From contig NZ_VOLC01000010.1 of the NCBI RefSeq assembly GCF_009797935.1, positions 62,001 to 126,000 on the forward strand: 64,000 nt of DNA, in the 5' to 3' direction. Positions 1-9,519 of this stretch are shown here, one piece after another (position 1 is the stretch's first letter; each line of letters starts with the position of its first letter). The notes under the pieces were generated by a model, which saw only the letters and a program-made list of their open reading frames with translations, was not told the DNA's origin and did no database searches. The translations under genes were made by a program, and so were the position numbers. This DNA comes from Lunatibacter salilacus (GTDB taxonomy: Bacteria > Bacteroidota > Bacteroidia > Cytophagales > Cyclobacteriaceae).

Positions 1-376
1 TAGAAAAAGCAAGGGGGAAATTGCTAGCACCGAAAACAACCACCGGACCAAGTGGCCGCAACATACGCCGTATATCCGGCTTCGGAGCAGGTGATCGATC
101 GGGGTCGGCATGATCTATAGTAGCTTCTACCCAGCTGCCTTCCTTTACCAAATTGGCAAAGAGCCTAATTTGCCCCAAGGTCCTGCCCAGCTCCCCGGTT
201 ATTCTGCCGTCCGGTAAATTGGACTCTTTGGATGCAGTCGGAATCAACTCGGATTTTATGTTTTCAATTTGAACTGCCATGGCTTCCAAAAAAGCAGCCT
301 TTTCCGCCACGGTTTTGGATTTGATCGCCGTAAAGGCTTGCTGAGCTTTTTTAAAATTTGCGTTTAAGTCGGACAT
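1..376 (-). CDS. Aldehyde dehydrogenase, alpha-ketoglutaric semialdehyde (2,5-dioxovalerate) type, N-terminal part
   Basis: The gene reads leftwards from ATG at 376 and runs off the window, so only about 125 N-terminal residues are visible. They start MSDLNANFKKAQQ and reach the stretch RPLGPVVVFGASNFPLAFS, the hallmark of the 2,5-dioxovalerate/alpha-ketoglutarate semialdehyde branch of the NAD(P)-dependent aldehyde dehydrogenase family. These enzymes finish oxidative pentose or sugar-acid catabolism by making 2-oxoglutarate. The catalytic Cys and Glu lie outside the window, so substrate specificity is inferred from this motif only. It is divergent from the GNAT gene, with 169 bases between them. 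Confidence 0.8.
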   Translation of the reverse strand, partial: MSDLNANFKKAQQAFTAIKSKTVAEKAAFLEAMAVQIENIKSELIPTASKESNLPDGRITGELGRTLGQIRLFANLVKEGSWVEATIDHADPDRSPAPKPDIRRMLRPLGPVVVFGASNFPLAFS

Positions 377-545
377 AGGTTTGTTTGGTTAACTAAGGTT
401 TCTATATGGAAATATGTGCCCATCTTTTTGATGGATTTAATGAATGTTCAAGTTAGGTCTAATTCGTTATGGATGCAACCCACATTTGTATTAGAACCCG
501 ATTCTAACCATTTTTAGTTGGGCAAGCCCGTCGGTTTTCGATTTT

Positions 546-1121
546 ATGCCTAATTTTGGAGACACGAAAACCATTGCAACCAACCGTATGTATCGAAAAA
601 AAAATCCCCCTTCCTTGGATGAAATATTTATTCGAAGAATTTTAATCCCAGGCGATATTGGCAGAATAATTCATCTCCACGGAAAATTATACCACGAGGA
701 ATTTGGTTTTGGCCTTGGTTTTGAACAGTATGTTGCTGAAAGTTTCGCCGACTTTGTGGGGAACTTCAAGGAAGGTCTCGACCGAGTTTGGATCTGTGAA
801 TACCAAGATCAATTAGCTGGTTTTATCTCTCTAGTTCATCGTGATCAATACTTGGGCCAGCTAAGATATTTCATCATTTCGCCGGAATTCCGTGGAATTG
901 GATTGGGGAAGAAACTCACCACCGAATTTATGCTCACTGCACGGGAAAAGAAATATCAAAATATCTATTTATGGACAACAACCCCATTAACTAAAGCAGC
1001 GTCCATCTACCAAAAACTTGGCTTCAAACTTGTTCTTGAACAAGAATCATACAGCTTTGGTTTACCACTGATAGAGCAAAAATTTGAATTAACCCTCACA
1101 TACCCCACTTCCTACACATGA
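546..1121 (+). CDS. GNAT family N-acetyltransferase, stand-alone
   Basis: This 191-residue protein carries the acetyl-CoA binding motif A as RGIGLGKKL (about residues 117-125), followed by a C-terminal strand with YQKLGFKLV, so it is a GCN5-type acyltransferase. Its sequence (LHGKLYHEEFGFG near residue 45, WICEYQDQLAGF near 82, LWTTTPLTKAASIYQKLGF) resembles the acetyltransferase half of the MarR-GNAT fusion proteins. No MarR winged helix precedes it here. The acceptor is unknown. A second ATG at 588 is a possible start. Its stop overlaps the aminopeptidase start in an ATGA, so the two are probably co-translated. Confidence 0.85.
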   Translation: MPNFGDTKTIATNRMYRKKNPPSLDEIFIRRILIPGDIGRIIHLHGKLYHEEFGFGLGFEQYVAESFADFVGNFKEGLDRVWICEYQDQLAGFISLVHRDQYLGQLRYFIISPEFRGIGLGKKLTTEFMLTAREKKYQNIYLWTTTPLTKAASIYQKLGFKLVLEQESYSFGLPLIEQKFELTLTYPTSYT

Positions 1122-2722
1122 CCAAAACTTCTTTCATCTTCATAATTTTTCTTTTGAGTTTTTCTTTTTCTGGAATCACCGAATCCTTATATGCCCAACA
1201 AAGTGAGTCATGGAATTGGGGAGGTCCAATGGATCCGCATCAGAAGAAATTTCGTGTTTCGCACTACCATCTGGATTTGGAAATACTCCCTAATTCCCAA
1301 GAAATTGCCGGATCGACAACGCTTTCGGTTCGCTATTTGGAAAACACGGACACGCTACGGTTGGATTTGGTCTCCCAGTATATCGTAAACGATGTAAAAG
1401 GGGACGGACACTCCCTGACGTTCGTGCATCAAAATGACCTATTGGATATACGCTTAGATGGCAAAAAACCAGATAAAGTCACAGTATATTACCATGGAAA
1501 AACTCCCATTGCCTCCAACCCTCCTTGGTCGGGTGGATTTACCTGGGAAAAGGACAGTCAGGGCGACCACTGGATGGGGCTTTCCAGTCAAAATGAAGGA
1601 GGCAAAATCTTTATGCCCTGCCTGGACCATCCAAAAAACAAACCAGCAAATGGTGTAAGCCTCTCCATTACCGTACCCGCAATATACTCTGTTGCCGCCA
1701 ATGGTCGGCTAAAGGGCACGGTTGAAGATACTGGAAAAAAGACTTTCCATTGGGAATCCAACTATCCCATCATGAATTACAACATCAATTTTACCATGGG
1801 GAAATTCCATATGGAAAAGGGGAATTTCAGGGGAATTTCGGGAGATGAAATACCCATGGTGGCGTATGTCCTGGAAGAGAATAAAGATAAGGCACCTCTA
1901 TTATTAGAGGTGTTAAAAAAAAGCACAGAAACCCATGAACATTTTTTCGGCGCATATCCTTTTCCAGAAGACAAAATTGCCGTTGTGGAAACGCCCTACC
2001 TGGGAATGGAGCACCAAACCATTAACGCCTATGGCAATAATTTCCAGTTTGTCCGCATGGGGGAAGTATGGTATGACTGGTTGCTACACCATGAATTGGG
2101 GCATGAATGGTTTGGAAACAAAGTTTCAATTTCAGATTGGTCAGATTATTGGATTCATGAAGGAATCACCTCCTATGGAGACTGGTTGTTCTACCTCAAA
2201 CATGATGGGGAAGAAGCTTATCATGAAAAAGTAGCAGATGCAAAAAAACGAATTAAAAACGATCTTCCCGTGGTAAGCCCACCGGAGAGTCATTCTGACA
2301 TCGCCTACCATCCAGATGTATATACCAAAGGTGCATTTATCATGCACAGCCTGCGGTTTATGCTGGGTGACGACGCCTTTTTCCCTCTACTACAAGGGAT
2401 TGCGCATCAAGAAGTGTTCACCTATGCCAATCAAGCCTCCACGGTAGACTTAATCGACTACCTTTCCAAAGATAGTGACTTGGATATCAAGGAGTTTTTA
2501 TCCTGGTATTTATATCGCGAAGATTTGCCAAAGGTGTCTGTAAAGAAAAAGAAAAAAAATATCTATCTTATAAGCCTGCCCGGAAGCACTTTTTCTTTGC
2601 CTATAGACGTAAAAACTGAAAAAGGCATAGAAAGAATAACACTATCCTCAACCCCTATAGAGGTAAACAGTTCAGCCCATGTGGAAGTAGATCCTTTGGG
2701 CTGGTATTTGCTGGACAAATAA
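1118..2722 (+). CDS. Secreted M1 family metallopeptidase (aminopeptidase)
   Basis: This 534-residue protein has an N-terminal signal peptide ending near LYAQQ, an M1 N-terminal beta domain, a GMEHQ substrate-binding motif in place of GAMEN (near residue 295), and the zinc site HELGHEW (H325, E326, H329). The third ligand is expected in the following WIHEG. It is shorter than full-length M1 enzymes (about 850 residues), as many Bacteroidota periplasmic M1 proteins are, and lacks the large C-terminal helical domain. It probably trims peptides in the periplasm. It overlaps the upstream GNAT gene by 4 bases (ATGA). Confidence 0.9.
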   Translation: MTKTSFIFIIFLLSFSFSGITESLYAQQSESWNWGGPMDPHQKKFRVSHYHLDLEILPNSQEIAGSTTLSVRYLENTDTLRLDLVSQYIVNDVKGDGHSLTFVHQNDLLDIRLDGKKPDKVTVYYHGKTPIASNPPWSGGFTWEKDSQGDHWMGLSSQNEGGKIFMPCLDHPKNKPANGVSLSITVPAIYSVAANGRLKGTVEDTGKKTFHWESNYPIMNYNINFTMGKFHMEKGNFRGISGDEIPMVAYVLEENKDKAPLLLEVLKKSTETHEHFFGAYPFPEDKIAVVETPYLGMEHQTINAYGNNFQFVRMGEVWYDWLLHHELGHEWFGNKVSISDWSDYWIHEGITSYGDWLFYLKHDGEEAYHEKVADAKKRIKNDLPVVSPPESHSDIAYHPDVYTKGAFIMHSLRFMLGDDAFFPLLQGIAHQEVFTYANQASTVDLIDYLSKDSDLDIKEFLSWYLYREDLPKVSVKKKKKNIYLISLPGSTFSLPIDVKTEKGIERITLSSTPIEVNSSAHVEVDPLGWYLLDK

Positions 2723-2761
2723 TAGTTTGCCCAATCGGGAGAAATACTCAAAGAATAACTG

Positions 2762-2769
2762 TATTTTTG
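2762..2769 (+). promoter_or_regulatory. Bacteroidota -7 box upstream of the SMP-30-like lipoprotein gene
   Basis: TATTTTTG matches the Bacteroidota sigma factor -7 consensus TAnnTTTG and lies 22 bases before the ATG at 2792. No convincing -33 TTG is seen at the usual spacing. It implies a short leader and separate transcription from the aminopeptidase gene. Confidence 0.5.
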
Positions 2770-2791
2770 TATACCAAAACGCTATAAACCA

Positions 2792-3673
2792 ATGATTCAA
2801 ATTCGATTAATTATCCCAATGACGCTTTTTTCAGCTATATTGCTCTCTTGTGGGCCAAGTGAAAAATCAGCGTCCGATAGCATGACCGAAACTGCGGAAA
2901 CAACTTCTGAACCAACCCTTGAACTGCTTTGGGAAACCCCGGATGTATTTATCACCAACGAATCCGTTCATTATGAGCCAAGTAATGGCCAGCTCTATGT
3001 GGCCAATATTGAAGGTGAACCGGCTGGTAAAGACGGGGTGGGTTCGATTTCTATCTTATCCAAAACAGGAGAGATTATTGATCAAGAATGGGTAACCGGC
3101 CTAAATGCACCCAAAGGTATGGCCGTGATGGACGGGAAATTGTACGTCACCGATGTCGATGCCTTAGTGGAGATAGACTTGGCATCTGGAGACATTTTAA
3201 ACACCTACGAAGTCGAAGGGGCACAATTTCTTAATGATGCGGATTCAGACGGACAGCGGGTGTATTTTTCCGACATGCGGGCTAATAAAATACTTTATTT
3301 AGAAAACGGAGACATTCATACCTTCGCTGAAAACCAACCTAACATCAATGGATTGCGGGTAGGTGCCGACAAGACACTTTATGGACTGGATGCAGAAGGT
3401 CTAAAAAAATACAATAAAGACGGCAGCTTTTCCATGATCAATTCGGGCGTAACTGGCGGTGACGGATTAATCGTAATCGACTCGGATACCTTTCTGGCCA
3501 GTAGGTGGAAAGGAGAGATTTACCTGATTCAAGAAGGCAAAGAAACGTTACTGTTGGATACTTCCGGCGACGAATCAAATACCGCAGACATCGGGTTTAT
3601 TCCTGAGGACAACATCGTGGTGGTACCTACTTTCTTTAAAAACAAAGTAGCCGCCTATCAATTGACTTATTAA
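2792..3673 (+). CDS. SMP-30/gluconolactonase-like beta-propeller lipoprotein
   Basis: The 293-residue protein begins with a lipoprotein signal peptide (lipobox LLSC, Cys at about residue 20) and a Ser/Thr/Glu-rich linker. The body has repeated propeller blades with patterns such as GQLYVANIEG, GKLYVTDVDAL and ADKTLYGLDAEGL, typical of the SMP-30/gluconolactonase/LRE-like six-bladed propeller superfamily. Catalytic lactonase residues cannot be assigned by eye, so it may be a binding protein rather than an enzyme. It is predicted to be anchored in the outer membrane or periplasm. Confidence 0.75.
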   Translation: MIQIRLIIPMTLFSAILLSCGPSEKSASDSMTETAETTSEPTLELLWETPDVFITNESVHYEPSNGQLYVANIEGEPAGKDGVGSISILSKTGEIIDQEWVTGLNAPKGMAVMDGKLYVTDVDALVEIDLASGDILNTYEVEGAQFLNDADSDGQRVYFSDMRANKILYLENGDIHTFAENQPNINGLRVGADKTLYGLDAEGLKKYNKDGSFSMINSGVTGGDGLIVIDSDTFLASRWKGEIYLIQEGKETLLLDTSGDESNTADIGFIPEDNIVVVPTFFKNKVAAYQLTY

Positions 3674-3874
3674 ATAACTACTACCTCTCCCTGCGAAAAC
3701 CAACTTATCATTGATATGGTGATGAATATATTGAATCATCATGTTACTTTTGATGTTCTAAGAGTATGTACAATTTGAAAAATTGAATAGGAAATTGTTT
3801 ATTTGCGTAACAGGCAAATGATAAAAATTAAGGGGGCTTTTTGTATATAAGGCGAGGTAAAAAATGAACGACAT

Positions 3875-4876
3875 ATGAGTAAATCGAGCGAAATAAATTA
3901 TGAAATAGAAAAAAACGCAGAGGTGATTAGTCAATTAAATGACTACGTCAGTCAAACCGTGGATTCAACGTTATTGGATCCGGATGACTGCTGGCAGCCT
4001 ACTGATTTTCTACCGGATATGACCCAGCCAGACGCAATGGATCAAGTGAAATTGCTTCGTGAAAGGGCTGAGGGAATTCCTGACACTATTATCACTTCCC
4101 TTATTGGCAATATGATCACTGAGGAAGCGCTCCCAAGCTATCAAACATATTTCAATATGCTTGAGGGTATTAATGAAGAAGGGAACCTTACGAGCGATGC
4201 CGGATGGGTAAGATGGACAAGGGCTTGGACTGCGGAAGAAAACCGACACGGAGATTTGCTAAACAAATACCTATACCTTTCCGGTCGGGCTGACATGAGG
4301 CAGGTTGAACAGACCATTCATCGACTGATATACAACGGTTTTGATCCGAGGTCTGAAAAAGACCCGTACCAGGCCATTATATATACTTCATTTCAGGAAA
4401 GAGCTACCAAAATCTCCCATGTCAACACCGGGAAGCTGGCTGACAAGGCTGGAGATACGGTATTGGGAAGAATTTGCAAACAAATAGCCGGAGATGAAGC
4501 CCGGCATGAGAAAGCATACAAGTCCTTTATGTCCCAGGTTTTTGAAATTGATCCCAATGGAGCCATGTTGGCTTTTGAAAAGATGATGCGCAAGCAAATC
4601 GTTATGCCGGCGGTATTGATGGGTAAAGGAGGTCCTAACCCCACTGTTTTTGACCAGTTCTCGGCAATCACCCAAAAAATTGGCGTTTATACCGGATGGG
4701 ATTACGCCAGGATAATCGACCATTTGGTAAAACTGTGGAACGTTGAGGCAGCAACAGGATTGAATGATGTCGCCTCCAAAGCGCAGGATTACCTAGCCGG
4801 TCTGTCTTCCCGCTATATGCGACTTGCCGACAGAATGAAAGCGCCGGATGAAATAAAGTTAGCTTGGTTAAAGTAA
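3875..4876 (+). CDS. Acyl-ACP desaturase (soluble di-iron stearoyl-ACP desaturase family)
   Basis: The 333-residue protein shows the two di-iron ligand motifs of the soluble acyl-ACP desaturases, EENRHGDLLNKYLYLSGR (near residues 121-138) and DEARHEKAYKSF (near 209-220), with matching upstream Glu-bearing helices. It has no membrane segments. The reaction is introduction of a cis double bond into an acyl-ACP using O2 and reduced ferredoxin, giving monounsaturated membrane fatty acids. The gene stands alone and ends at a strong terminator. Cold or growth-phase regulation is plausible but not visible in the sequence. Confidence 0.93.
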   Translation: MSKSSEINYEIEKNAEVISQLNDYVSQTVDSTLLDPDDCWQPTDFLPDMTQPDAMDQVKLLRERAEGIPDTIITSLIGNMITEEALPSYQTYFNMLEGINEEGNLTSDAGWVRWTRAWTAEENRHGDLLNKYLYLSGRADMRQVEQTIHRLIYNGFDPRSEKDPYQAIIYTSFQERATKISHVNTGKLADKAGDTVLGRICKQIAGDEARHEKAYKSFMSQVFEIDPNGAMLAFEKMMRKQIVMPAVLMGKGGPNPTVFDQFSAITQKIGVYTGWDYARIIDHLVKLWNVEAATGLNDVASKAQDYLAGLSSRYMRLADRMKAPDEIKLAWLK

Positions 4877-4898
4877 ATTATTCGATTTTAGTTAAAAG

Positions 4899-4925
4899 AA
4901 AAGGTGCCCAAAACAGGCACCTTTT
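4899..4925 (+). terminator. Intrinsic terminator after the acyl-ACP desaturase gene
   Basis: AAAAGGTGCC (4899-4908) pairs perfectly with GGCACCTTTT (4916-4925) around a 7-base loop and runs into a T tract. The flanking A tract lets it serve the converging recQ gene too. Confidence 0.85.
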
Positions 4926-5002
4926 TTATGGGTATGATTTATTGATTTTCTACATCCGATACAAACACGCCAAAAAATAAAAAGCCAAATAACAAAGATG
5001 AA

Positions 5003-7126
5003 CTAGCTAATTCTGACGGCTACTTTCAATTGCAGATAAGTATATTTGTCTCCAAAATGGTCCTTAAGTGGACGGAGAAAATGACCTTCCTGAGTTTCGT
5101 AAAATGCCTTGATCTCCGCAATCTGATCGTTGTTGAGAAATTCTTGTTGAGGTATCAATTTCTTTTCCGTAAGGTTAAACAAATGACCTTCAATCGTGCT
5201 AGGCGCCATCTCCCTTTTTTCAGCTATCTGATCAACTGAAAGCCCCTTTTGAAATAGCTCCAATGTTTCTTTTTCACTTCCAACATTCTTCCCGGAGGAG
5301 GATGTCCTGCGTTGGGAACCGCTTATCCGATTTGGAGCGGGGGGCGTGATGTCATTCTCCACCAAATATTGGCTTATCACACGGCGGAATTCATCACCGT
5401 ACTTTTCAGCCTTTACCTGTCCGACTCCATTGATTTGACGCAAAGTAGCCAAATCGGTTGGATAATGGGTTGCCATCTCGACCAGTGTGGCATCAGAAAA
5501 AATAATGTAAGGGGGTACATTAAATTTCCTAGCCAAACTAAACCGAAGATTTTTAAGCTTTTCTAAAAGACCTTTGTCGTGCGACTGCTCCGTGGGTGTT
5601 GCCAAAATTCCTTCGTCCATGGAAAGCATAATTTTCTCCTTCTGCTTCAGTTTTTCCCAAGCCAAGGGTGTCAACGACAAAGTGGGGTATTCCTTATCCG
5701 TGGCCTCTAAATAGCCTTCCAAAACCAATTGGTTCCCCAATTTTTTCCAGAATTGTTCACTTTTGTCCTTTCCAACCCCATATACTCCCAAAGCCTTATG
5801 CGCCTCACGAACCTTGACGGATTGGGAGCCGCGGAGAACAAGTATCACATAAGCTAAGCCGAATGACTCCTTCATACGTACCACGGCTGACAACAACATC
5901 TGAGAGAAAATAGTCACGTCTAATTTATTCCCTTTTTGGAAACATATATCACAATTGCCGCAATCCTCCTTTTGGGTTTCCCCGAAGTAATCCAATAGAA
6001 ACCGTCGCCTGCACCGTTGGGTTTGACAAAAAGAAACCATTCGGTCCAGCTTTTTCTTCATCACTTCAATATGGTCGGGATTTTCCGAGTTTTCGATCAT
6101 CCTACCCAGCGTGATACTATCACCAAAACTGTAAAATAATAAAACTTCACTTGGCAAACCATCCCGGCCTGCCCTTCCTGTCTCCTGATAATAGGATTCG
6201 ACATTCTGCGGCATGTTCATATGAACCACGAAGCGCACGTTGGACTTGTCTATACCCATGCCGAAAGCAATAGTAGCCACGATGATCTTTGTTTCGTCCT
6301 TGATAAACTGCTCTTGGTTGCGCTGACGAACATCCCTTTCTAAACCTGCATGGTAAGGTAAGGCTTGATAACCAAAATCTTGAAGTCGCTCCGCAGTATC
6401 TTCCACACCCTTTCTGGACAGGCAATAAATTATGCCAGAATCTCCTGGGTGGTGGGATAGAAAGTCAATCAGTTTTTGGAAAGCATCGTTTCGCAGAACG
6501 ACCCTATAAGTGATATTGGGCCGGTCAAAGGAAGATACGAACCAAGTGGGCGAAACTAACCCTAACTTATCTGCAATATCCTTTCTGGTGAGGGTATCAG
6601 CCGTTGCTGTAAGCGCCAAAAAGGGAATATCTTTAAATTTCTGCCGTAGTTCACCGATTTTCAGGTATTCAGGTCGGAAATCATGGCCCCACTGGGAAAC
6701 GCAATGGGCCTCATCCACGGCCACTAAGGACAAAGTAACATTCCCCAAAAGGTCCAATACAGAGTTTCCTCCTGAAAAAATTCGTTCCGGTGCTACATAT
6801 AGCAATTTGATTTTACCTGATGTGACTTCGTGGGAAATAAACCGCTGCTCACTGCTACTCTGCGTGGAATTCAGAAAAGCAGCCGGAATCCCAATGGCAT
6901 TCAGGGCATCTACCTGGTCCTTCATCAATGCAATTAAGGGAGAAACCACCAATGTAAGTCCAGGCAGCAACATGGCAGGCACCTGATAGCAGACTGATTT
7001 TCCCGCACCTGTTGGCATCAGTGCGATGGTATCTTTTCCCGCCATCACGGCATTGATAATTGGTTCTTGGTTACCTCTAAACTGATCGTAACCGTAAAAG
7101 TCCTTTAAAATATCTATCGGTCTCAT
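5003..7126 (-). CDS. recQ: ATP-dependent DNA helicase RecQ
   Basis: This 707-residue protein has the full RecQ layout. Helicase motif I is PTGAGKS (about residues 38-44). Motif II is DEAH followed by CVSQWGHDFRPEY, the RecQ aromatic-rich loop. Domain 2 includes the QETGRAGRDG motif. A four-Cys zinc-binding region follows (CQTQRCRRRF...CGNCDIC), then an RQC winged helix, an HRDC domain (LRQINGVGQVKAEKYG) and a C-terminal helix-turn-helix (SVDQIAEKREM...STIEGHL) found in longer Bacteroidota and Firmicutes RecQ. It unwinds 3'-tailed DNA during recombination and repair. The ATG at 7126 opens directly on the conserved MRPIDILKDFYGYDQFRGNQ region. Confidence 0.95.
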   Translation of the reverse strand: MRPIDILKDFYGYDQFRGNQEPIINAVMAGKDTIALMPTGAGKSVCYQVPAMLLPGLTLVVSPLIALMKDQVDALNAIGIPAAFLNSTQSSSEQRFISHEVTSGKIKLLYVAPERIFSGGNSVLDLLGNVTLSLVAVDEAHCVSQWGHDFRPEYLKIGELRQKFKDIPFLALTATADTLTRKDIADKLGLVSPTWFVSSFDRPNITYRVVLRNDAFQKLIDFLSHHPGDSGIIYCLSRKGVEDTAERLQDFGYQALPYHAGLERDVRQRNQEQFIKDETKIIVATIAFGMGIDKSNVRFVVHMNMPQNVESYYQETGRAGRDGLPSEVLLFYSFGDSITLGRMIENSENPDHIEVMKKKLDRMVSFCQTQRCRRRFLLDYFGETQKEDCGNCDICFQKGNKLDVTIFSQMLLSAVVRMKESFGLAYVILVLRGSQSVKVREAHKALGVYGVGKDKSEQFWKKLGNQLVLEGYLEATDKEYPTLSLTPLAWEKLKQKEKIMLSMDEGILATPTEQSHDKGLLEKLKNLRFSLARKFNVPPYIIFSDATLVEMATHYPTDLATLRQINGVGQVKAEKYGDEFRRVISQYLVENDITPPAPNRISGSQRRTSSSGKNVGSEKETLELFQKGLSVDQIAEKREMAPSTIEGHLFNLTEKKLIPQQEFLNNDQIAEIKAFYETQEGHFLRPLKDHFGDKYTYLQLKVAVRIS

Positions 7127-7283
7127 GGTAAAAAAGGTTTATTAACAATAGGGTTGAAAACTGCAATTTAAAAAAATCCCTTCACATATCCTTCGTACAT
7201 TTCTAAATTTTGTTTTAAAACATTGAAGCACAACTAAATGACAGAAATCCAGTAGCTCACTTTAACCACAGGACGCAACTATT

Positions 7284-7328
7284 AAAAAAAACAGACCTGC
7301 GCGTTCGGTAGAAAACTTCGCAGGTCTG
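7284..7328 (-). terminator. Intrinsic terminator of the T9SS cargo gene
   Basis: A 10-bp perfect stem (CAGACCTGCG at 7292-7301 with CGCAGGTCTG at 7319-7328) is followed on the minus strand by a T tract (7284-7291 is A-rich on plus). It lies about 100 bases past the stop of the gene ending at 7425. The rest of the 7127-7424 gap shows nothing else. Confidence 0.8.
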
Positions 7329-7424
7329 CAAATAATAAGGATTCATCTAAATTGAATTTCTCCTCAGTTCGGTTTCATAAATACATCGAACATGTGAAAA
7401 TTATGCTGACCTTTAGTAAAATCG

Positions 7425-9284
7425 TTAGTGCTTTAAAATTTTCAAGTGTGTCACTTCATTCCCTTGGATTACTTCTATTACACATACACCCTTTGGAGCC
7501 TGGCTGATCTGCTGGCCAATAAGTAGGGAAAGCATGGAAAGATCAGTTGCCTGCACCGATTGAGAATTTCTCAGGGAGATGATGCGGGCAGTAATTGGTC
7601 CCTGGTCAGTGTTGGACGCTTCAGTAAGTTTGAGATTGAAGCCATCTCCGCTTGTAGGGTTTGGATACGCAACCCATTTGGAGGCGGTGGAATTTTCCGA
7701 TATGTTTTGCACCATCACACTAACAGTTTCACTATAAGCGTACTTGCCGTTCAAGTCTACCTGCTTAATACGATAGTAAACGAAACCTTTATGAATTGGG
7801 ATAGCTTGATCTTCAAACATGTAGGAGCTGATCAAATCTGAGTATCCAACTGCTGAAATTTCTCCTACCACAGTATATCCATCAACTCCGGACAGAGATC
7901 TTTCCACTTCAAAATGACTGTTTTCCCATTCTTTAGTCGTTTCCCACACTATATTGGATTGCTTTTTGGATGGGTCAAATTGGGCAGTAAATGCTCCCCA
8001 GATTACCGGAAGCGCAAAGCATCCTTCGCCATAAAAACTGTTTTGCAGCATTTTGATGTGATATGTTCCCAACTGGGTTGAATTGGGGTAATCACATATA
8101 TTAAAAGCAGAGTTATTAAAGGTAGAAACTTCTCCCCCATTGGAAGCGGTCAGTTTACCTCCGACATATACCTCACTGTAATCAAAGGTCTCAATTTTTC
8201 CGTTTGGCAAAGAAACATCGCCTTGGATGATACCTTCTGCATTATTCCTCAATTCCAGTTTGCCCCCTCCTGACATATCAACGTTGTTACCGAATCGGAA
8301 ATGGGAGGAATTTGCAGCTTTAATAGTGGCTCCGTTAGGGATGGTGACCAACCCCTCAAAACTTGCCGAAGCAGAATGGGTAAGACTTATGGTTCCACTT
8401 TGACCTGCGTTGGCTTTACCATTTACTTGGATGCTACTGCTTTGACTTAGACTCAGCGTACCGTTACTGACGGTTAAATCCTTTGCAACCTCAATTTTTG
8501 CCTGATCGGAATTAGCATTTAATTTCCCTCCAGACGTGAAAATAAGATTGTTTGTGTTTAATATACCATTGAGATTTAAGGTGCTATTAGACACCAGCGT
8601 AGTCGTTTCATCCACTATTATTTGAGCACCCTGATGGTCTGCATTAAGAGTACCTCCAGACGTAAAGGAGAGGTTCTTGGTATGTAATGAACCATGAACG
8701 TTCAATGTGCTTTGGCTTTTCAGTTCAGTAGTCTCCAAGATGATCAATTTCCCTCCCTCCTGTACGGTTATTTCTGGCCTACTGTCACCAACAACTAGGT
8801 TCTTGATTGTAACCACTGAATTCGAAGGGATGACAATTTTAACAGGACGATTGACAGTAAATGTCCCGGCAACATTCATAGTGGCACCTGACTCAAGGAT
8901 AAACGTAGGCACTGAACCTCCTCCACTGATGGTTACATTGCCAGAAAAGTGTAATGAAGCACCTGACTTGATCGTGATCCCGTTAAAAACATTTGCTCCA
9001 AAATTATTTGCGTTTCCGGTAAATTCAACATTATGGTTGATAACGACACTTACGGCACATCCCCAACCTTTATTGATGGGAGGAATTCCGGCACTCACGT
9101 TGTCCGATTGACCACAACTGTGCGTGCTGTTCCAAGTTGTGTTTTGATTCCATACTCCATCTTGCTTACTGATAAAGTTTTGAGACCAGCTTATAGTGGA
9201 TGAAAACAAAAGTGCTAAAAACACCCCATATACGAAGAATGTTTTTCTGTTGAAACTGCCGGAGAATATGGATGTGCTGTTCAT
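7425..9284 (-). CDS. Secreted T9SS cargo protein with G8-like/beta-helix repeats and type A sorting domain
   Basis: The 619-residue protein has a signal peptide cleaved around SWSQ (about residue 35). A G8-like start follows (DGVWNQNTTWN...). Then come about 300 residues of short Gly/Ser/Asn-rich beta repeats in which units such as LNVHGSLHTKNLSFTSGGTL and LNLNGILNTNNLIFTSGGKL recur, consistent with a right-handed beta-helix. Next is the module VIWGAFTAQFD...YYRIKQVDLNGKYAYSE, which often precedes sorting signals. The C-terminal type A sorting domain starts at WVAYPNPTSG and ends VTHLKILKH. It should be exported by Sec and then attached to or released from the cell surface by T9SS. Ligand or enzymatic function is unknown. 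PorT is encoded in the same window. Confidence 0.85.
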   Translation of the reverse strand: MNSTSIFSGSFNRKTFFVYGVFLALLFSSTISWSQNFISKQDGVWNQNTTWNSTHSCGQSDNVSAGIPPINKGWGCAVSVVINHNVEFTGNANNFGANVFNGITIKSGASLHFSGNVTISGGGSVPTFILESGATMNVAGTFTVNRPVKIVIPSNSVVTIKNLVVGDSRPEITVQEGGKLIILETTELKSQSTLNVHGSLHTKNLSFTSGGTLNADHQGAQIIVDETTTLVSNSTLNLNGILNTNNLIFTSGGKLNANSDQAKIEVAKDLTVSNGTLSLSQSSSIQVNGKANAGQSGTISLTHSASASFEGLVTIPNGATIKAANSSHFRFGNNVDMSGGGKLELRNNAEGIIQGDVSLPNGKIETFDYSEVYVGGKLTASNGGEVSTFNNSAFNICDYPNSTQLGTYHIKMLQNSFYGEGCFALPVIWGAFTAQFDPSKKQSNIVWETTKEWENSHFEVERSLSGVDGYTVVGEISAVGYSDLISSYMFEDQAIPIHKGFVYYRIKQVDLNGKYAYSETVSVMVQNISENSTASKWVAYPNPTSGDGFNLKLTEASNTDQGPITARIISLRNSQSVQATDLSMLSLLIGQQISQAPKGVCVIEVIQGNEVTHLKILKH

Positions 9285-9471
9285 GTTTTCTATGTTTTAA
9301 AAATTAACATGAACAAACCTACCTTAAATAAAAAAAGGGATTTAAGAAAGTCGATGAACTTAGCTTTCCATAGGTTGAATTTGCTGAATACGCAGATTAA
9401 ATTTTATACAAATACCTTTTTTTGCTTTTTGAACGCTATAAAACGTATTACACTTCAATTTTGACAATAAA

Positions 9472-9496
9472 AAAGCCCTGGCAGAACCAGGGCTTT
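9472..9496 (-). terminator. Intrinsic terminator of rho
   Basis: AAAGCCCTGG (9472-9481) and CCAGGGCTTT (9487-9496) form a 10-bp perfect stem around a 5-base loop. On the minus strand it continues into TTTATT, 24 bases past the rho stop. Confidence 0.85.
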
Positions 9497-9519
9497 CAAA
9501 TATTAGAATAAAGATATTT

